A DNA stretch of 64,000 bases, from the NCBI GenBank assembly GCA_039090855.1, contig CM077023.1, positions 79,583,127 to 79,647,126 of the forward strand, read 5' to 3'. Position 1 is the first letter of the stretch. Each line of letters begins with the position of its first letter. Source of the DNA: Macrothele yani. Taxonomy: Eukaryota > Arthropoda > Arachnida > Araneae > Macrothelidae. The notes below the pieces were generated by a model. The model saw nothing but the letters and a program-made list of their open reading frames with translations, made no database searches and was not told the DNA's origin. This document shows positions 23,162 through 33,545 of the stretch, piece by piece. The position numbers were made by a program, and so were the translations under genes.

Positions 23162-24154
23162 GTAATTTAAAACAGGCCCTTCCGCCTTAGCTTTGCTCTA
23201 TTTGCAAGATATTTAGATACACCATATCTTAAAATTAATTTACACACTTCAGTTTTAAAAGAATTGCTAAGAAGAATGTACTAGATAGATCATTATTTGC
23301 TATTCGCAAATAAGTTGTACTTTCTTACCGATGTTAATGCAATTCGGAAAATTTTACTCATGAATTTTTATGACATTTAGGAATATCATTTAGCTCTTGT
23401 GAGGCAAAAGCAATATCTATTAAATAAAACATACCAACCCTTCCTCTGTCTTGAATCTCTGAGAAACAGTTTAAGTAGTATTACAAGCGGATGCAGCAGT
23501 TTTTTAGGATCTAAACTATTTAAAATGTTGATGAAAATCAACATATCATGGAACAATTTCCATATCTGTATTCTCTGCACGTTCATGGTAGCGATCGTCG
23601 AAAGATTGAAGCAAGCAGCAGTAGAAAGGGATTCCACGTTTTGGGACAACGTATTCCCCCTATGGAATGCAGCTGTCTCACGTGGAGTTATTTACAGCTT
23701 GTATTTTGAAGAGTTTCTCACATCCGTTATTGACTTCACTTATCTTACGTCTTAGGTAGATTACTGAAGCTATTCTGTTTGAAGATAAGACAGCGCAAGC
23801 TGTTAAACGCAAAAACTTTTGTTACGGACTTAACACGCTGTTTGGATACAAGTAAATTAGTGAAAAAGATGATCCTTTAAAATGACGGAACCTGAAAGTA
23901 AAAATACTCGTCGCACAAATAGGAGAATAAAAAACGAAAATGCTTAGGATATATGTTGTACAATGAAATAAATAAAAAAATATTACGCTTTCGTTTATAG
24001 CGCTTTCGCAAGCGCAAGTCTTACGGGAAAATTTCATTGAAAATGTTAGTAGCACGTTGAGAGAAACGTGTCCAAATGAAAAATGACTGGAAAGAGAACT
24101 TCCTCTTATTTTCAAAATTCAAATAAAGGGAAATAAATTTTTAATTGGTGAAAG
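23162..24154. other. No recognisable gene
   Basis: A 118-codon plus frame at 23399-23755 is the longest. It contains a hydrophobic central stretch but no motif that I recognise. Treated as unsupported. Confidence 0.35.
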
Positions 24155-24535
24155 ACACTAGTTAAAATACATTTACATAAGAACTTCCGAGTTAGCTTCT
24201 AACTCATCTTCAGATGTAAGAACAATGCACATAAAATGGGCAAGAACATGGATTATATACTGGTGTACGTTAGATGTCATAAAGTGAGGTAACCATATAG
24301 TGAAGTGCGTGTCCAATGAAAGTCATGAAATTGTATTCCATTGTCTCACTGACGATTCCATGACTTTCATTGGACACGCACTTCACCGTATGATTGCGTC
24401 ACTTTATGGCATCTAACGTACACCAGTATATAATATATATTCTTGTCCGGTTTATGTGCATTATTCTTACATCTGAAGATGAGTTAGAAGCGAACTCGGA
24501 AGGTCTTATGTAAATGTATTTTAACGGGTCTGGTT

Positions 24536-24782
24536 CATTTGCCCGACGTTTACTTCACCGAAGGGTCACTTGACCGAAAATCACTTCACCGAAAAGATTG
24601 TTTCACCGAAAAATCAGTTGATCGAAACGTTCATTTCACTGAAGGCTCAGTTGATCGAAAGGTACATTTCACCGAAGGGTCACTTGATCGAAAAGTTCAT
24701 TTCACCGAAAGGTCTCTTTACCTAGAAGTTCATTTCATCGAAAGGTCATTTCACCGAAGCGTCAGTTTATCGAAAACTTTGG
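24536..24782 (+). repeat. 33-bp tandem array, left arm of foldback element
   Basis: About seven units built on TTCATTTCACCGAAGGGTCA plus CTTGATCGAAAAG, alternating CACC and GATC halves. Because 33 is a multiple of 3, the array stays open and reads as an 11-residue repeat (VHFTEGSLDRK); I do not regard this as a gene. Confidence 0.88.
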
Positions 24783-24924
24783 ATTTCATTACATGATCTG
24801 TTGAAGCATGGTGCAAGTTTGGCAGACAGACCACCGAAACGTTAGGAGGTCGCACTCAAATGCACTTTTGATTTCTCCATGTCACAGAGAATGCAAAGAT
24901 TTAGTTTTAAGACAAAAATAATTA

Positions 24925-26090
24925 ATTTTAAGTCCCTGCGCCTCGGCTTAGGCCGTTTTAGAAACATTTAATCATGTTCATAACGTTTACATAAAAGTCA
25001 TGTTCAGGGTTAATGTTCATAAGGTTTACATAAAAAGTAAAGTTTATAATGTTGCACATTTTTTCAGGCGAAAAGAATCGAGGTTAGGTCCCTAGGACTC
25101 GGCTTAGGCCTTTTTAGCAAATTTTAAACGTGCGTGTTCATTATCATAAGGTTTACATAAAAAGTCAAGTTCATTATGTTGCACATTTATTCAGGCAAAA
25201 AGAATCAATTTCAGGGCCCTAGGCCTCGCTCGGCTTAGGCCTTTTAGCAAACTTTAATCGTGCGTGCTCAAAAGGAGCTCTAAAGTTGATTCTTTTTCCC
25301 TGAAAAAACGTGCAACGCTATTCACTTGACTTTTTGTGTAAGCCTTATGAAACCGAGCACGCACGAATAAAATTTTCTAAAAAGACCTAAGCCGAGGCCT
25401 AGGGCCCTAAAATTGATGTTTTTTTTTTTTTTTTTTTGCCTGAAAAATGTACAAACATTATTAACTTGACTTCATTTGTAAACCTTATGAGCATGACGTG
25501 AGGTGATTAAAATTTGCTAAAAAGGCCTAAACTGAGGCCTAAGGCCTTAAAATTAATTCTTTGTGTCTGAGTAAATGTATGAAATTATTAACTTTGCTTG
25601 TTTTATAACCCATATGAATATGAGCACTGTAGCTAAAAATTCGCTAAAAGGGCCCAAATCTAAGCCCAAGGCCTTAAAATCAACGTTTTGGGTCTGGGTA
25701 AAAATTCAACATTATTAATTTGTTTTGCTGTGTAAACCTTATGAACAAGAAGAATTAAAATTTGCTAAAAATTCCCAGATCTAGGCCTATAAGGCCTTAA
25801 AATTAATGTTTTAGGCTTGAGCAAAAGTGCAACCTATTTTACTTTACATTTTATGTAATGGTTATGAATATGAGTAGGGTTAAAATCTGTTAAAATGGCT
25901 TGTACCTACGGCCAAAAAACTAATGTTTTGTGGTTGAGTAAAAGTGAAACATAATTTCTTGATTTGCTATATTTTTGTCAAATTTTAATCCTCCGAGCCC
26001 TTATGAATATGAGCTCAGAGGATTCAAATTTGACAAAAAGGCATAGATGTAGACCTTCTAATTAATGTTAAATTTCGAAAATCCTACTCA
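24925..26090. repeat. About 140-bp repeat array in inverted halves
   Basis: A block around CTCGGCTTAGGCC followed by a CATAAGGTTTACATAAAA segment recurs near 24950, 25107 and 25237 in one orientation. It then recurs near 25377, 25515, 25645, 25765, 25888 and 26034 in the opposite one. Spacing is 120-157 bp. A T run at 25421-25438 interrupts it. A further local inverted repeat lies at about 25976-26040. Confidence 0.8.
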
Positions 26091-26210
26091 TGGGAAGGTG
26101 TTTCATAGAAATTAAAAGTGTATTTTTTATGCAATCCGATAATGTTTAGGTGGCCAGTTTTTTAAAAACCCGCACTACGCTCCAACAGATCTCCAACAAA
26201 AAGATTCTAA

Positions 26211-26430
26211 GTTTTCGATAAACTGACCATTCTATCTTTCGATATAATAAACTTTTAGGTAAAGTAATCCTTCGGTGAAATTAACTTTTCGATTAAATGT
26301 CCTTTCGATGAAATGAACTTTTAGGTGAAGTGACCTTTCGGTGAAATGAACTTTTCGGTCAAGTGACACTTCGGTGAAATGTACTTTTCGATCAAGTGAT
26401 TTTCGGTCAAGTGACCTTTCGATCAAGTGA
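26211..26430 (-). repeat. 33-bp tandem array, right arm of foldback element
   Basis: The inverse of the left array: TTTCGGTGAAATGAACTTTT and TCGATCAAGTGA units repeat six to seven times. The sequence next to it (GTTTTCGATAAACTGAC) is the inverse of the left-arm border. Confidence 0.88.
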
Positions 26431-26455
26431 ACGATATCCGCATTTTAACTAATGT

Positions 26456-27230
26456 TTTAACAATAAAAACGATTTTAATCATGTATAAGACGGCATTTGT
26501 TTTACTATTAGCAATTGGTGAAATAAATAGTACGGATTATCTTCTGACTTCTCTGTCAAAACTTTTCTTTGAATATTTCATTGGATTTTGTCAGTTAACT
26601 GAAACAAAGTCAGAATGATTTTCGGAACGCTTTGAAATTAAGGTGCCTAAATTTCGAGAGTGCTAAAAGAGCGTCAAATTTTCGGAAATATACGGTAAAC
26701 CTGTCCGCATCATTCGTCATCACCCGTATCTTTGATCTTTGGAGGCAACTAGTTCGAAAATTTCCGATAAGATTAAAAGTTGAAGAGCTGTAACACTAAA
26801 AATAGTTAAAAGCTGGGATGAACATATCTAGCTTAACTAACCCTTTTGAGCTTCTACTTCTTATACAAATTTCGTTACTTCTCTGTTAAATATTTTCCTA
26901 CTAAACTGTACATTACTTCTCCGACCTACTTGTAAGCTTTGGAACCCCTGTCAGCGCTTTAAATGAAAATAAAAAGCTACGTCGAGAGCGGTGAAGGGGC
27001 AAAAGGTGGAAAGCGTGAAAACAACGAAGATTGTAGATATATTGTTTAAATTATTGTATAAGAGCTTACTTTTATTATAGTCAAATGATTTGCGACTGTT
27101 GATTGTCAACTAGAAGCTACGCAAAGTTAAAGCGTATTTATGAATACGACTTCGTTCTTTGCTGCCACCGTTTGGAAGAATGAACAACTAGATTTGTAAC
27201 GTAAGTTTTTCAATTCTTTCGGCACCTAGC
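26456..27230. other. No recognisable gene
   Basis: A+T-rich sequence between two compound transposon insertions. Only short frames. Confidence 0.4.
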
Positions 27231-28079
27231 AGTTATTTCAGGGGCGCATCCACGGGTGGTGCTCACAGGGCTTGAGGCTTTAAGCCCCCTCTAGGAGCAT
27301 TATTTTGCGCCTCTCTTCGTTCATAAAACTGCTCAAACGTAACGCTGAGTGGAGCAACCCGAAATTTACCCAAACTTTTATTTAAAAAAATAATCACATT
27401 TACATTTATTTGTACTTAGTTTATACTGTTGTACTCTTTCAAAACCGCCTTGTCGTTTTCTCCGAACTTGTTGCTTATTGCTAAGTGCTTTCACGCAATT
27501 GTTTTACGCAGGCAAGATAAGAATGAAAAATTAAAAACAAAGTTGTATAATCTAGCTGCTATTCTATGTAGCAGAAGTTAATGCATTCCCGTTCTCAGGA
27601 TAACAAGCTGATAAGCGCCTGCAAAATTCAATTAGCGATGAATACATCATTTGTCGTTTGTGAGGTGTTTCGGTTAACAACAGCAGATGAACAATATAAT
27701 TCAGTATTTTATTGTTTTACAATGAACATATGTGTGCCGACAAGTCAAAAGCTTTTAGCAACTTCGCAAGTTTTGGTTATTCTGCTCTAATGTCCTACTC
27801 AGTAGTCACACTGAGAACAGCACAAGACTAGTGTGAATTCTTCTTGATTCTCATGCTGCCTTCGAAAAGAAAGTATTTCTTTTTCAGTTCCATATTTTTT
27901 TTCATTTGCAGTGCATCTTCCTGAACAACAAAAAAGAAAACCTCAAATGAAATTACACCATATTCTCACAATAAAAATATTTTGATGTACGCGTCCTCCG
28001 TGATTTTTGAGATACAAGTGAATAATAGAGTGAAAAATAAGGTGGGGGAAAATAAATTTAATGTAATATGATTTAGTAC

Positions 28080-28367
28080 ATTGTTCGAAATTTCGTGGCA
28101 GGTTAAACCAACAGTTGGTGCTACAGCAGCTGCACTACTTTCTAAGGAAAGGTACACCATTGTGTGGGGCAAACAAAACCCAATAGCAGCAGCATAGTGC
28201 AATTTTGCACCACATCATTATGTTACAGTTTGCACCACATTATGGCGCGAGTTTGCACCATGTTTTTGGTTTACTTTCCACCACAAAATAGTGTATCTTT
28301 TCTCAGAAAGTGGTGCAGCTGGTGTAGTACCACTTTTTGGTGCAACCTACCACAAAATTTTTAACAG
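28080..28367. mobile_element. MITE-A, copy 2 (288 bp)
   Basis: Same architecture as 2235-2524: the left arm has ACAGCAGCTGCACTACTTTC and the right arm has GGTGCAGCTGGTGTAGTACC and ends AATTTTTAACAGT. The arms pair over about 65-70 bp. The middle holds repeated GTTTGCACCACAT-like words absent from copy 1, so the centres have diverged more than the ends. Confidence 0.75.
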
Positions 28368-28527
28368 TATGTATCTAAACAGAAACACAAAATATTTCAA
28401 GATCTTTAAGATTTAATCTTCGCTTCCAGTTTTAGTCATAAATTTTCTCTTCAAAAAAAATTATAATGTTATTTTTAATACTTGGTGAAAATCCTCCAAA
28501 TACGTGGCGTCAGTAAATAAATAAATA

Positions 28528-28664
28528 CATCGCTCTTTCCACGTTCCAGAAACACATAGCAACCGAAAAATTGTTTTCAGCCGCCGCCGTGGAATTGAAT
28601 CACGGATCTCTCGATATCTAACCGAGCGCGTTAACTTTACACCATGTTGGCCAGCAATCCACGG
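28528..28664 (-). repeat. SINE, tRNA-like head with family C tail
   Basis: On the minus strand an A box-like TGGTGTAAAGTTAACGCG and a B box-like GATTCAATTCC give a tRNA-like head different from family C. The 3' part (ACGTGGAAAGAGCGATG) is the same tail motif as in family C. This suggests a different head joined to a shared tail. Confidence 0.6.
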
Positions 28665-28763
28665 TGCTATGTGTATTTTTAAGTCAGCTTCAGACATCAT
28701 AAATCCGTAAGATGGGCTCAGCTACTGAGACGTCTCCATCTGGTGGGCACCACAATGTGAATT

Positions 28764-29079
28764 CTCAAGAAACGCATATAGCGTATTAAATCCGTTTATT
28801 TTGATGGCGTAATAAGCACAAAGATTCGCCAAGCTTTCGCCCTCCACTGGGAGGCTTTTTCAAGGTAATGGGGACATTTTATGTGTACCTATGTAACAGA
28901 TTTCATCTATGGTAGACATTTTATGTGTACCTATGTAACAGATTTCATCTATGGTAGACATTTTATGTCTACCATTGCCGTGAAAAAGCCTTCCAGTGGA
29001 GAGCGAAAGCTTGATGAATCTTTGTGCTCATTGCGCCATAAAAATAAACGGATTTAATACGCTATATGCGTTTCTTGAG
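28764..29079. mobile_element. MITE-C, palindromic (316 bp)
   Basis: The left arm starts CTCAAGAAACGCATATAGCG and pairs with the inverse arm ending CGCTATATGCGTTTCTTGAG, over about 108 bp with few mismatches. The centre is a 42-bp tandem repeat (starts 28874, 28916, 28958), the last copy cut at the palindrome axis within ATGGTAGACAT. No coding capacity and no clear duplication. Confidence 0.82.
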
Positions 29080-29202
29080 TATAACAATTATAATATAATA
29101 ATGTGCTAGTGTTTTGTTTTCTGCTTCGATTGCAATTGAGCGCCCCTCTGACACACTAGCCCTGCGCCCACGAAACAGTCTGGTTGCACTCCTGAGTTAT
29201 TT

Positions 29203-30284
29203 CAGTTAGTTACTGAGTAACGCATATGTGTTCATCAAGTGTTTAGCTAAAGTCATTAATTAAAAACAACATAAAAATACTAAAAACATTATAAAGCATA
29301 TAATTCAAAGAATGCCGAGATGCATTTGCTCAATCATAAGCTACAACTTTAAGTGAAAGTTCAGTGTCATGGTTTCGCATTCCCAAGTGAATAATGAGTG
29401 AAGTGTTTATTTTTTTGCTATCACGTGCACACCTAAAGATTTTTTATTTTTTTTTTTTGCCAATACTTTTTCCGAATGTCATAGAGAATGTAACATCTAT
29501 AGGGCATTTGCGTTGAAGTACCTTGTGAATACCTGCCGTCTTTTGTTCGCTCTGCAGTTATACTGTTTTCACGGTCGTTGTGTTCACATTTGTCGTCGCT
29601 ACTGCTCATGGAATTCGTTTAGTTTCGATGCTTTTGATTTGTTGATCGGTTGGTTTGACTATAGGGCGAGAAAAATAAAACGAGTTAGAAAGATTAACAC
29701 CTCGCCCCGTGGGATTGCTACTCTCCAATTCATTAGCAAACCAGTAGACTCCGTGGGAGATCTGATGATTCTAAGAGCCCATTTAGGATCACATATCCCT
29801 CGAACCTCCAGGACATTCTTAATTTTCGAGTTGGGTCATCAGATGGTATAAGTGACGCAATTTTCAGTTGTATACATAAAATGTAACATCTCTTTTACCA
29901 CTGTTCCACACAGTTGTATCGTGTTTCCTACTGCTAGTAGCTGCGATTTAAGTTATTTAATTTAGACATTTGTGGTATACAGTGAGTGCAGTTTCCTACG
30001 TAACTGAAGATGTTTTACAATTTTGCAAAATGATTATTCCTCTGTGCATCATAACTTTGGCTAAAACTGAGTTTCCCAAATCAGCCAAGCAGCGTTGCAA
30101 ATATACTACCAGACATCACTCCGTATGAGCAACTGTCCTGTTTACATTCACAGGTCAATACTGTTCACAAGATTCTGTCAACATACAAGCATATATGTAT
30201 TGTACATGTAACAGATTTCATCGGATTGTTGCAATGGTATCCTGTGGGCCGAATAGTCAGAGGCTAATATTTCGATTTGGTGTG
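29203..30284. other. No recognisable gene
   Basis: Short frames only, the longest being 112 codons at 29513-29851 without recognisable motifs. Confidence 0.35.
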
Positions 30285-30431
30285 TGTTCGTGTCATGGGT
30301 TAGGTACTGCTGATGTGTTTGTTATACAATGCTCCTTCTGTCCCTTTCTTGGAACCAGTGGCTCTAAACGTGTGATTTCGGTAACTTTAGATGCTCGTGG
30401 GGTCGTTACACTCCGAAATAAAAAAGAAAAT
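30285..30431 (+). repeat. SINE family B, copy 3 (diverged)
   Basis: Matches the body of family B: GTGTTTGTTATACAATGCTC, TTTCTTGGAACCAGTGGCTC, then GTGGGGTCGTTACACTCCGA before an A-rich end. The tRNA-like head is no longer recognisable. Confidence 0.65.
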
Positions 30432-30435
30432 GGCA

Positions 30436-31186
30436 ATGGTAAATATCAGACAACCTTTTTGTCCCCTGTGAAAAAAAATCTGTAAAATAATTAGCCCCTC
30501 AAAGGTAAAATCTCATTTTAAGTTACATCTCCTTGAGCAAAAATGATATGTCGAAGGTGCACTGTCATTTCTGAACAGTGTTATCTTATAAATAGTAGTA
30601 GAATTATGGAGAATTCCAGCTAACATGGGATTGCAACGGAGCAAAAGAATTTTGAGCGATTTGAAAATTTCCTCGGTCGAGGATATCCTGCTTATGAAAA
30701 CAAACACAAACTCACACCTCGGTATCACTTTTGATCGCAGAAATTTCAGCAGATTTTCAGCTGTGTTGCGATATATATTTTGCGTTGCCCAAATTCTGTA
30801 ACTTTGAATGTTGACATTTTGTCAATAGAAATTTCTGCGGCTGATTCAGTGTAAGAGAAATTGAAGTACGTCATAGAGTTTGCCAGATCACCAGGCGCAG
30901 GATGTCACTTCAGAATCACGAAGAAACTAAAGCAGTCAGGTGTGTTTCATTGATGAAACGTAAAAAACATCCTTATGAAAATGAGAACCCTGGTTCCAAA
31001 TATCCTTAACTTTATTATCTGAAGAATATTAACAGCCTACTACCTCGTCAAAAGTGGCCGAGGTGACAAGCACCTAACACAGCAGCGAAAAAAAAAAAAA
31101 AAAAAAAGACAGAAGATTCGATCAGGGGGAAATATACAGTTCCTGAAGTGAGTAGATCAGAAATGATCAACGACAGGAAGAGAAAG
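30436..31186. other. No recognisable gene; poly-A tract
   Basis: Contains a 20-bp A run at about 31088-31107. It could be the tail of a lost retrocopy, but no head was found. Confidence 0.3.
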
Positions 31187-31365
31187 AAACAAGAATATTC
31201 AAAGCAAACAGAATACAAATTCTGAATTTGCTTGTAACACTTACTGGTCATCCATGTAACACCTCTCAGAAAACTTGAAAATTTCATCGCTCTGGAGCGG
31301 GAATCGAATCCGCATCTCTTGATTTCCGTTCGAGTATGTTAACCGTTACACCACCCAGGACAGTG
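31187..31365 (-). repeat. SINE family E, copy 1
   Basis: The minus strand has an A box TGGTGTAACGG (plus 31343-31353) and a B box GGATTCGATTCCC (plus 31299-31311) in a near-complete tRNA-like head. A body with TCAAGTTTTCTGAGAGGTGT and TTCTGTTTGCTTTGAATATT follows. Confidence 0.82.
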
Positions 31366-31520
31366 AAGTTTCAAGCAACTGAGACTAAGCAAACATAGCT
31401 TACGAATCTGAACATCCTCAGATTTTTGCTAGTCGAAGCATCGTTACTTCCTCATAGCGTTTTGACCCAACTCTCATCCGAAAACAGATGTAGGTCGGAA
31501 ATCACCAGTACCACAGATAA

Positions 31521-31838
31521 ATCAATGAAGAAAGAAATATTCTTCATAATATATGGGAAATCGATAGAATATTCAAAGCAAACAGAATATAAATTCTGAA
31601 TTTGCTTGTAACACTTGCTGCTCATCCATGTAACTAGCATACTAGCATACTCGAACGAAAATCGGAAGATGCGATTTCGATTCCAGCTCCAAGGCGATGA
31701 ATTTTTCAAGTTTTCTGAGAGGTGTTACATGGATGACTAGTCGGTGTTACAAGCTAATTCAGAATTCATATTCTGTTTGCTTTGAATATTCTATGGATTT
31801 CCCAAGTATTATGAAGAATATTTCTTCCTTCATTGATA
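31521..31838. repeat. SINE family E, copies 2 and 3 head-to-head
   Basis: A minus-oriented 3' half (31521-31634) faces a plus-oriented copy (about 31637-31838). The plus copy keeps a damaged B box (ATTTCGATTCC near 31670) but no A box. The outer arms 31521-31634 and 31723-31838 pair imperfectly over about 115 bp, so the pair can fold back. Confidence 0.78.
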
Positions 31839-32197
31839 TTCAAACAACTCTGTCTCTTTGCCTAGGTTGTGATAACTTTCCGACCGAACTTACTACAGCG
31901 TGAACTGCTTTGTTGCTTGACTTTCAGCAATTATACCAAAAATGGGAAGATTTCAAGCTGTAACTAATTTTTTACCTTTTCTTCTTCTTCTTCTTTTTTT
32001 TTATCAATTAAGCACATGTAATTGTTTTTTTTTTTTTGAATTTAATACCAGTGGCTTATCCAGAAATTTCTCATGGATTTGGTTTATCAATGAAAGCCTC
32101 CCGGAAAAAAAAAATACTCTAAGTAGGAATAAGCCCAAAATCTTTAAAAGCCAAAAAATAAAAAAAAATATTACTGAGACAAAACTTTTTTTAATAT
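31839..32197. other. No recognisable gene; T-rich
   Basis: T and A runs dominate. The long plus frame over this stretch continues into antisense RTE sequence and is not a gene. Confidence 0.4.
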
Positions 32198-33388
32198 CAT
32201 CATCATCATCATCATCATTGTCAACCATTATCAATCCACTGCTGGACGAAGGTCTCCCCAAGTTTCCTCCACAACGGTCTGTCTTGTGCCAGTCTCCTCC
32301 AAGTCACTCCCGCATACTTTCGAATTTCATCCACCCATCTTCCATGTGGTCTTCTTCTGGGTCTTTTCCTGTCCCTTGGAATCCAATCTAAAATTTCGGC
32401 TGTCCATCGATGGTCTGTTCTTCTGGCAGTATGTCCAGCCCATTGCCATTTCAGGGATTTAACTCTGATCATGATGTCTTCCACTCTTGTCATTTTTCGG
32501 ATCCACGTGTTCCTCTTCTTATCTCTCCTGGTTACACCAAGCATGCACCTCTCCATGCTTTTTTGAGTTGTCTGCAGCTTTTGTATGTCTCTTTTAGCTA
32601 AGGTCCACGTCTCTGCACCATACGTAAGCACTGGAAGGATGCATTGATCAAACACTTTTCTTTTAAGACATAATGGCATATTGCTCTTGAAAATTATGCT
32701 GTTTCTTCCAAAAGCTCTCCAGGCAAGTTTTGTACGCCGATTAATTTCTTCACCAATGTGACCCTCACTTGATATCTGCTGTCCAAGATAAACGTACGTG
32801 TCTGTTATCTCCAGCTTTTCTCCATCAATCGATAAAACTTCATTTCTTGTAAAAGCATTAAACATCACTTTTGTCTTCTGAAAGTTCATTTTTAATCCCA
32901 CTTCTTTACTCTTGTCAGCAAGTTCCTGCATCATACTCTGCAGCTCTGATGGGGTAGTTGCAAAAATGACTATGTCATCAGCAAAACGAAGGTGGGTTAG
33001 ATAATCTCCATTAATCTTTATCCCTTTGTTTTCCCAGTTCAGTGATTGAAAGACATTTTCCAATGTGGCATTAAAGAGCTTCGGAGATATGGTGTCACCT
33101 TGTCTCACTCCTTTTCCAATTTTTATGTGTGTTGTATTTTCAAACAGCCGAATCTTTGCACTTGCATTTTCATAGATGTTATTAATAATATTAATGTATG
33201 CATCTTCAATACCGCAGGATTTCAGAGCCATTGCAACTGCTGATGGTTTCACCGAATCAAAGGCTTTTTCATAATCGATAAAAGCCATGCACAATGGAAG
33301 TTCATATTCCCTCGCTCTTTCAATTAGTTCTCTCAGTACGTGGATATGATCTATTGTGCTGTAGCCACTCCTGAATCCAGCTTGTTCT
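32198..33388 (-). mobile_element. RTE-like retrotransposon, copy 4 (5'-truncated)
   Basis: The 3' end at the left is a (ATC)6-like tract, then the inverse of the family's C-terminus. Homology stops at 33388 within the AQPREQAG segment before the RT palm. Nearly identical to copy 6 over the shared length. The flanks share only a short ATAT, so the duplication is unclear. Confidence 0.9.
32221..33387 (-). pseudogene. RTE reverse transcriptase C-terminal half, open frame
   Basis: An uninterrupted frame of about 388 family codons. The first 15 codons of the full open stretch, to 33432, are flanking sequence. It covers the later RT motifs: AFIDYEKAFDSV with both palm aspartates, GVRQGDTISPKLF and RFADDIVIFATT, then the thumb-like region and a basic C-terminus ending WIDNG. 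The endonuclease, linker and first RT blocks are absent, so it cannot act alone. The lack of stops and near identity to copies 5 and 6 point to recent insertion. Confidence 0.9.
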
Positions 33389-33461
33389 ATATACACATAT
33401 ATCGCTTTAAATTCGTACTCAGTCCCCCTCAAGGGGAGGGGTCTGGACCCGAGGACCAGTA

Positions 33462-33545
33462 TTTTCTACGAGCAAAGCTCACTATATGTATCATACTTTG
33501 GCTACGCCTATGTTTGATACATATAGTAGCTTTGCTCGTAGAAAA
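33462..33545. repeat. Long hairpin, 31-bp stem
   Basis: The left arm at 33462-33493 (TTTTCTACGAGCAAAGCT...) and right arm at 33515-33545 pair perfectly except for one bulged base. The loop is 21 nt. It lies 75 bp from the 5' break of RTE copy 4 and is not part of the RTE family. Confidence 0.9.

Larger units (their letters stand above)
24526..26441. mobile_element. Foldback-type element with tandem-repeat arms
   Basis: The element is an inverted structure. The left end GGGTCTGGTTCATTTG and the inverse of the right end, CGGATATCGTTCACTTG, match. Next comes an array of 33-bp units, then a shared non-repetitive spacer, then an array of about 140-bp units that changes orientation near 25270. An 8-bp duplication, ATTTTAAC, lies at 24518-24525 and 26442-26449 (nine bases with one mismatch). 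Drosophila FB elements have arms of nested tandem repeats and 9-bp duplications and are placed with Mutator-like elements; membership of that group is inferred here. There is no transposase gene. Confidence 0.75.
24155..26455. mobile_element. MITE-B, palindromic element split by a foldback insertion
   Basis: The left arm, from ACACTAGTTAAAATACATTT at 24155 to about 24331, pairs with an inverse arm from about 24355. There is a central loop of about 22 bp. The arms are over 90% complementary for about 170 bp. The right arm reaches ATTTTAAC at 24525 and its last few bases (TAATGT) continue at 26450, beyond a 1.9-kb foldback element. Without the insert the MITE is about 377 bp. No coding capacity. 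Confidence 0.8.
27239..29194. mobile_element. hAT-like element 2, carrying nested MITEs and a SINE
   Basis: The left end CAGGGGCGCATCCACGGG matches the inverse of the right end (CAGGAGTGCAACCA...) at 11 of the first 14 bases. A perfect 8-bp duplication, AGTTATTT, lies at 27231-27238 and 29195-29202. Both are hAT hallmarks. The 1.96 kb includes MITE-A copy 2, a SINE and MITE-C. Removing them leaves about 1.2 kb with no recognised transposase; the 69-codon frame at 27581-27790 is unassigned. Confidence 0.72.

Noticed and set aside
24539..24796. An 85-codon frame reading as an 11-residue repeat protein (and its twin at 26232-26426)
   Set aside because: It is the 33-bp foldback array read in frame. 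The mirrored array gives the same text on the other strand, and 33 being a multiple of 3 explains the open frame.
24526..26441. CRISPR-like array
   Set aside because: Repeats of 33 bp exist but there are no unique spacers of constant length, and the context is a eukaryotic foldback transposon.
29660..29690. Text resembling part of a phage T7 promoter (GACTATAGGGCGAG)
   Set aside because: Only about 10 bases match and no vector sequence is present around it; taken as chance.
31942..32391. A 149-codon plus-strand frame
   Set aside because: It crosses T runs and then reads the complement of RTE copy 4.
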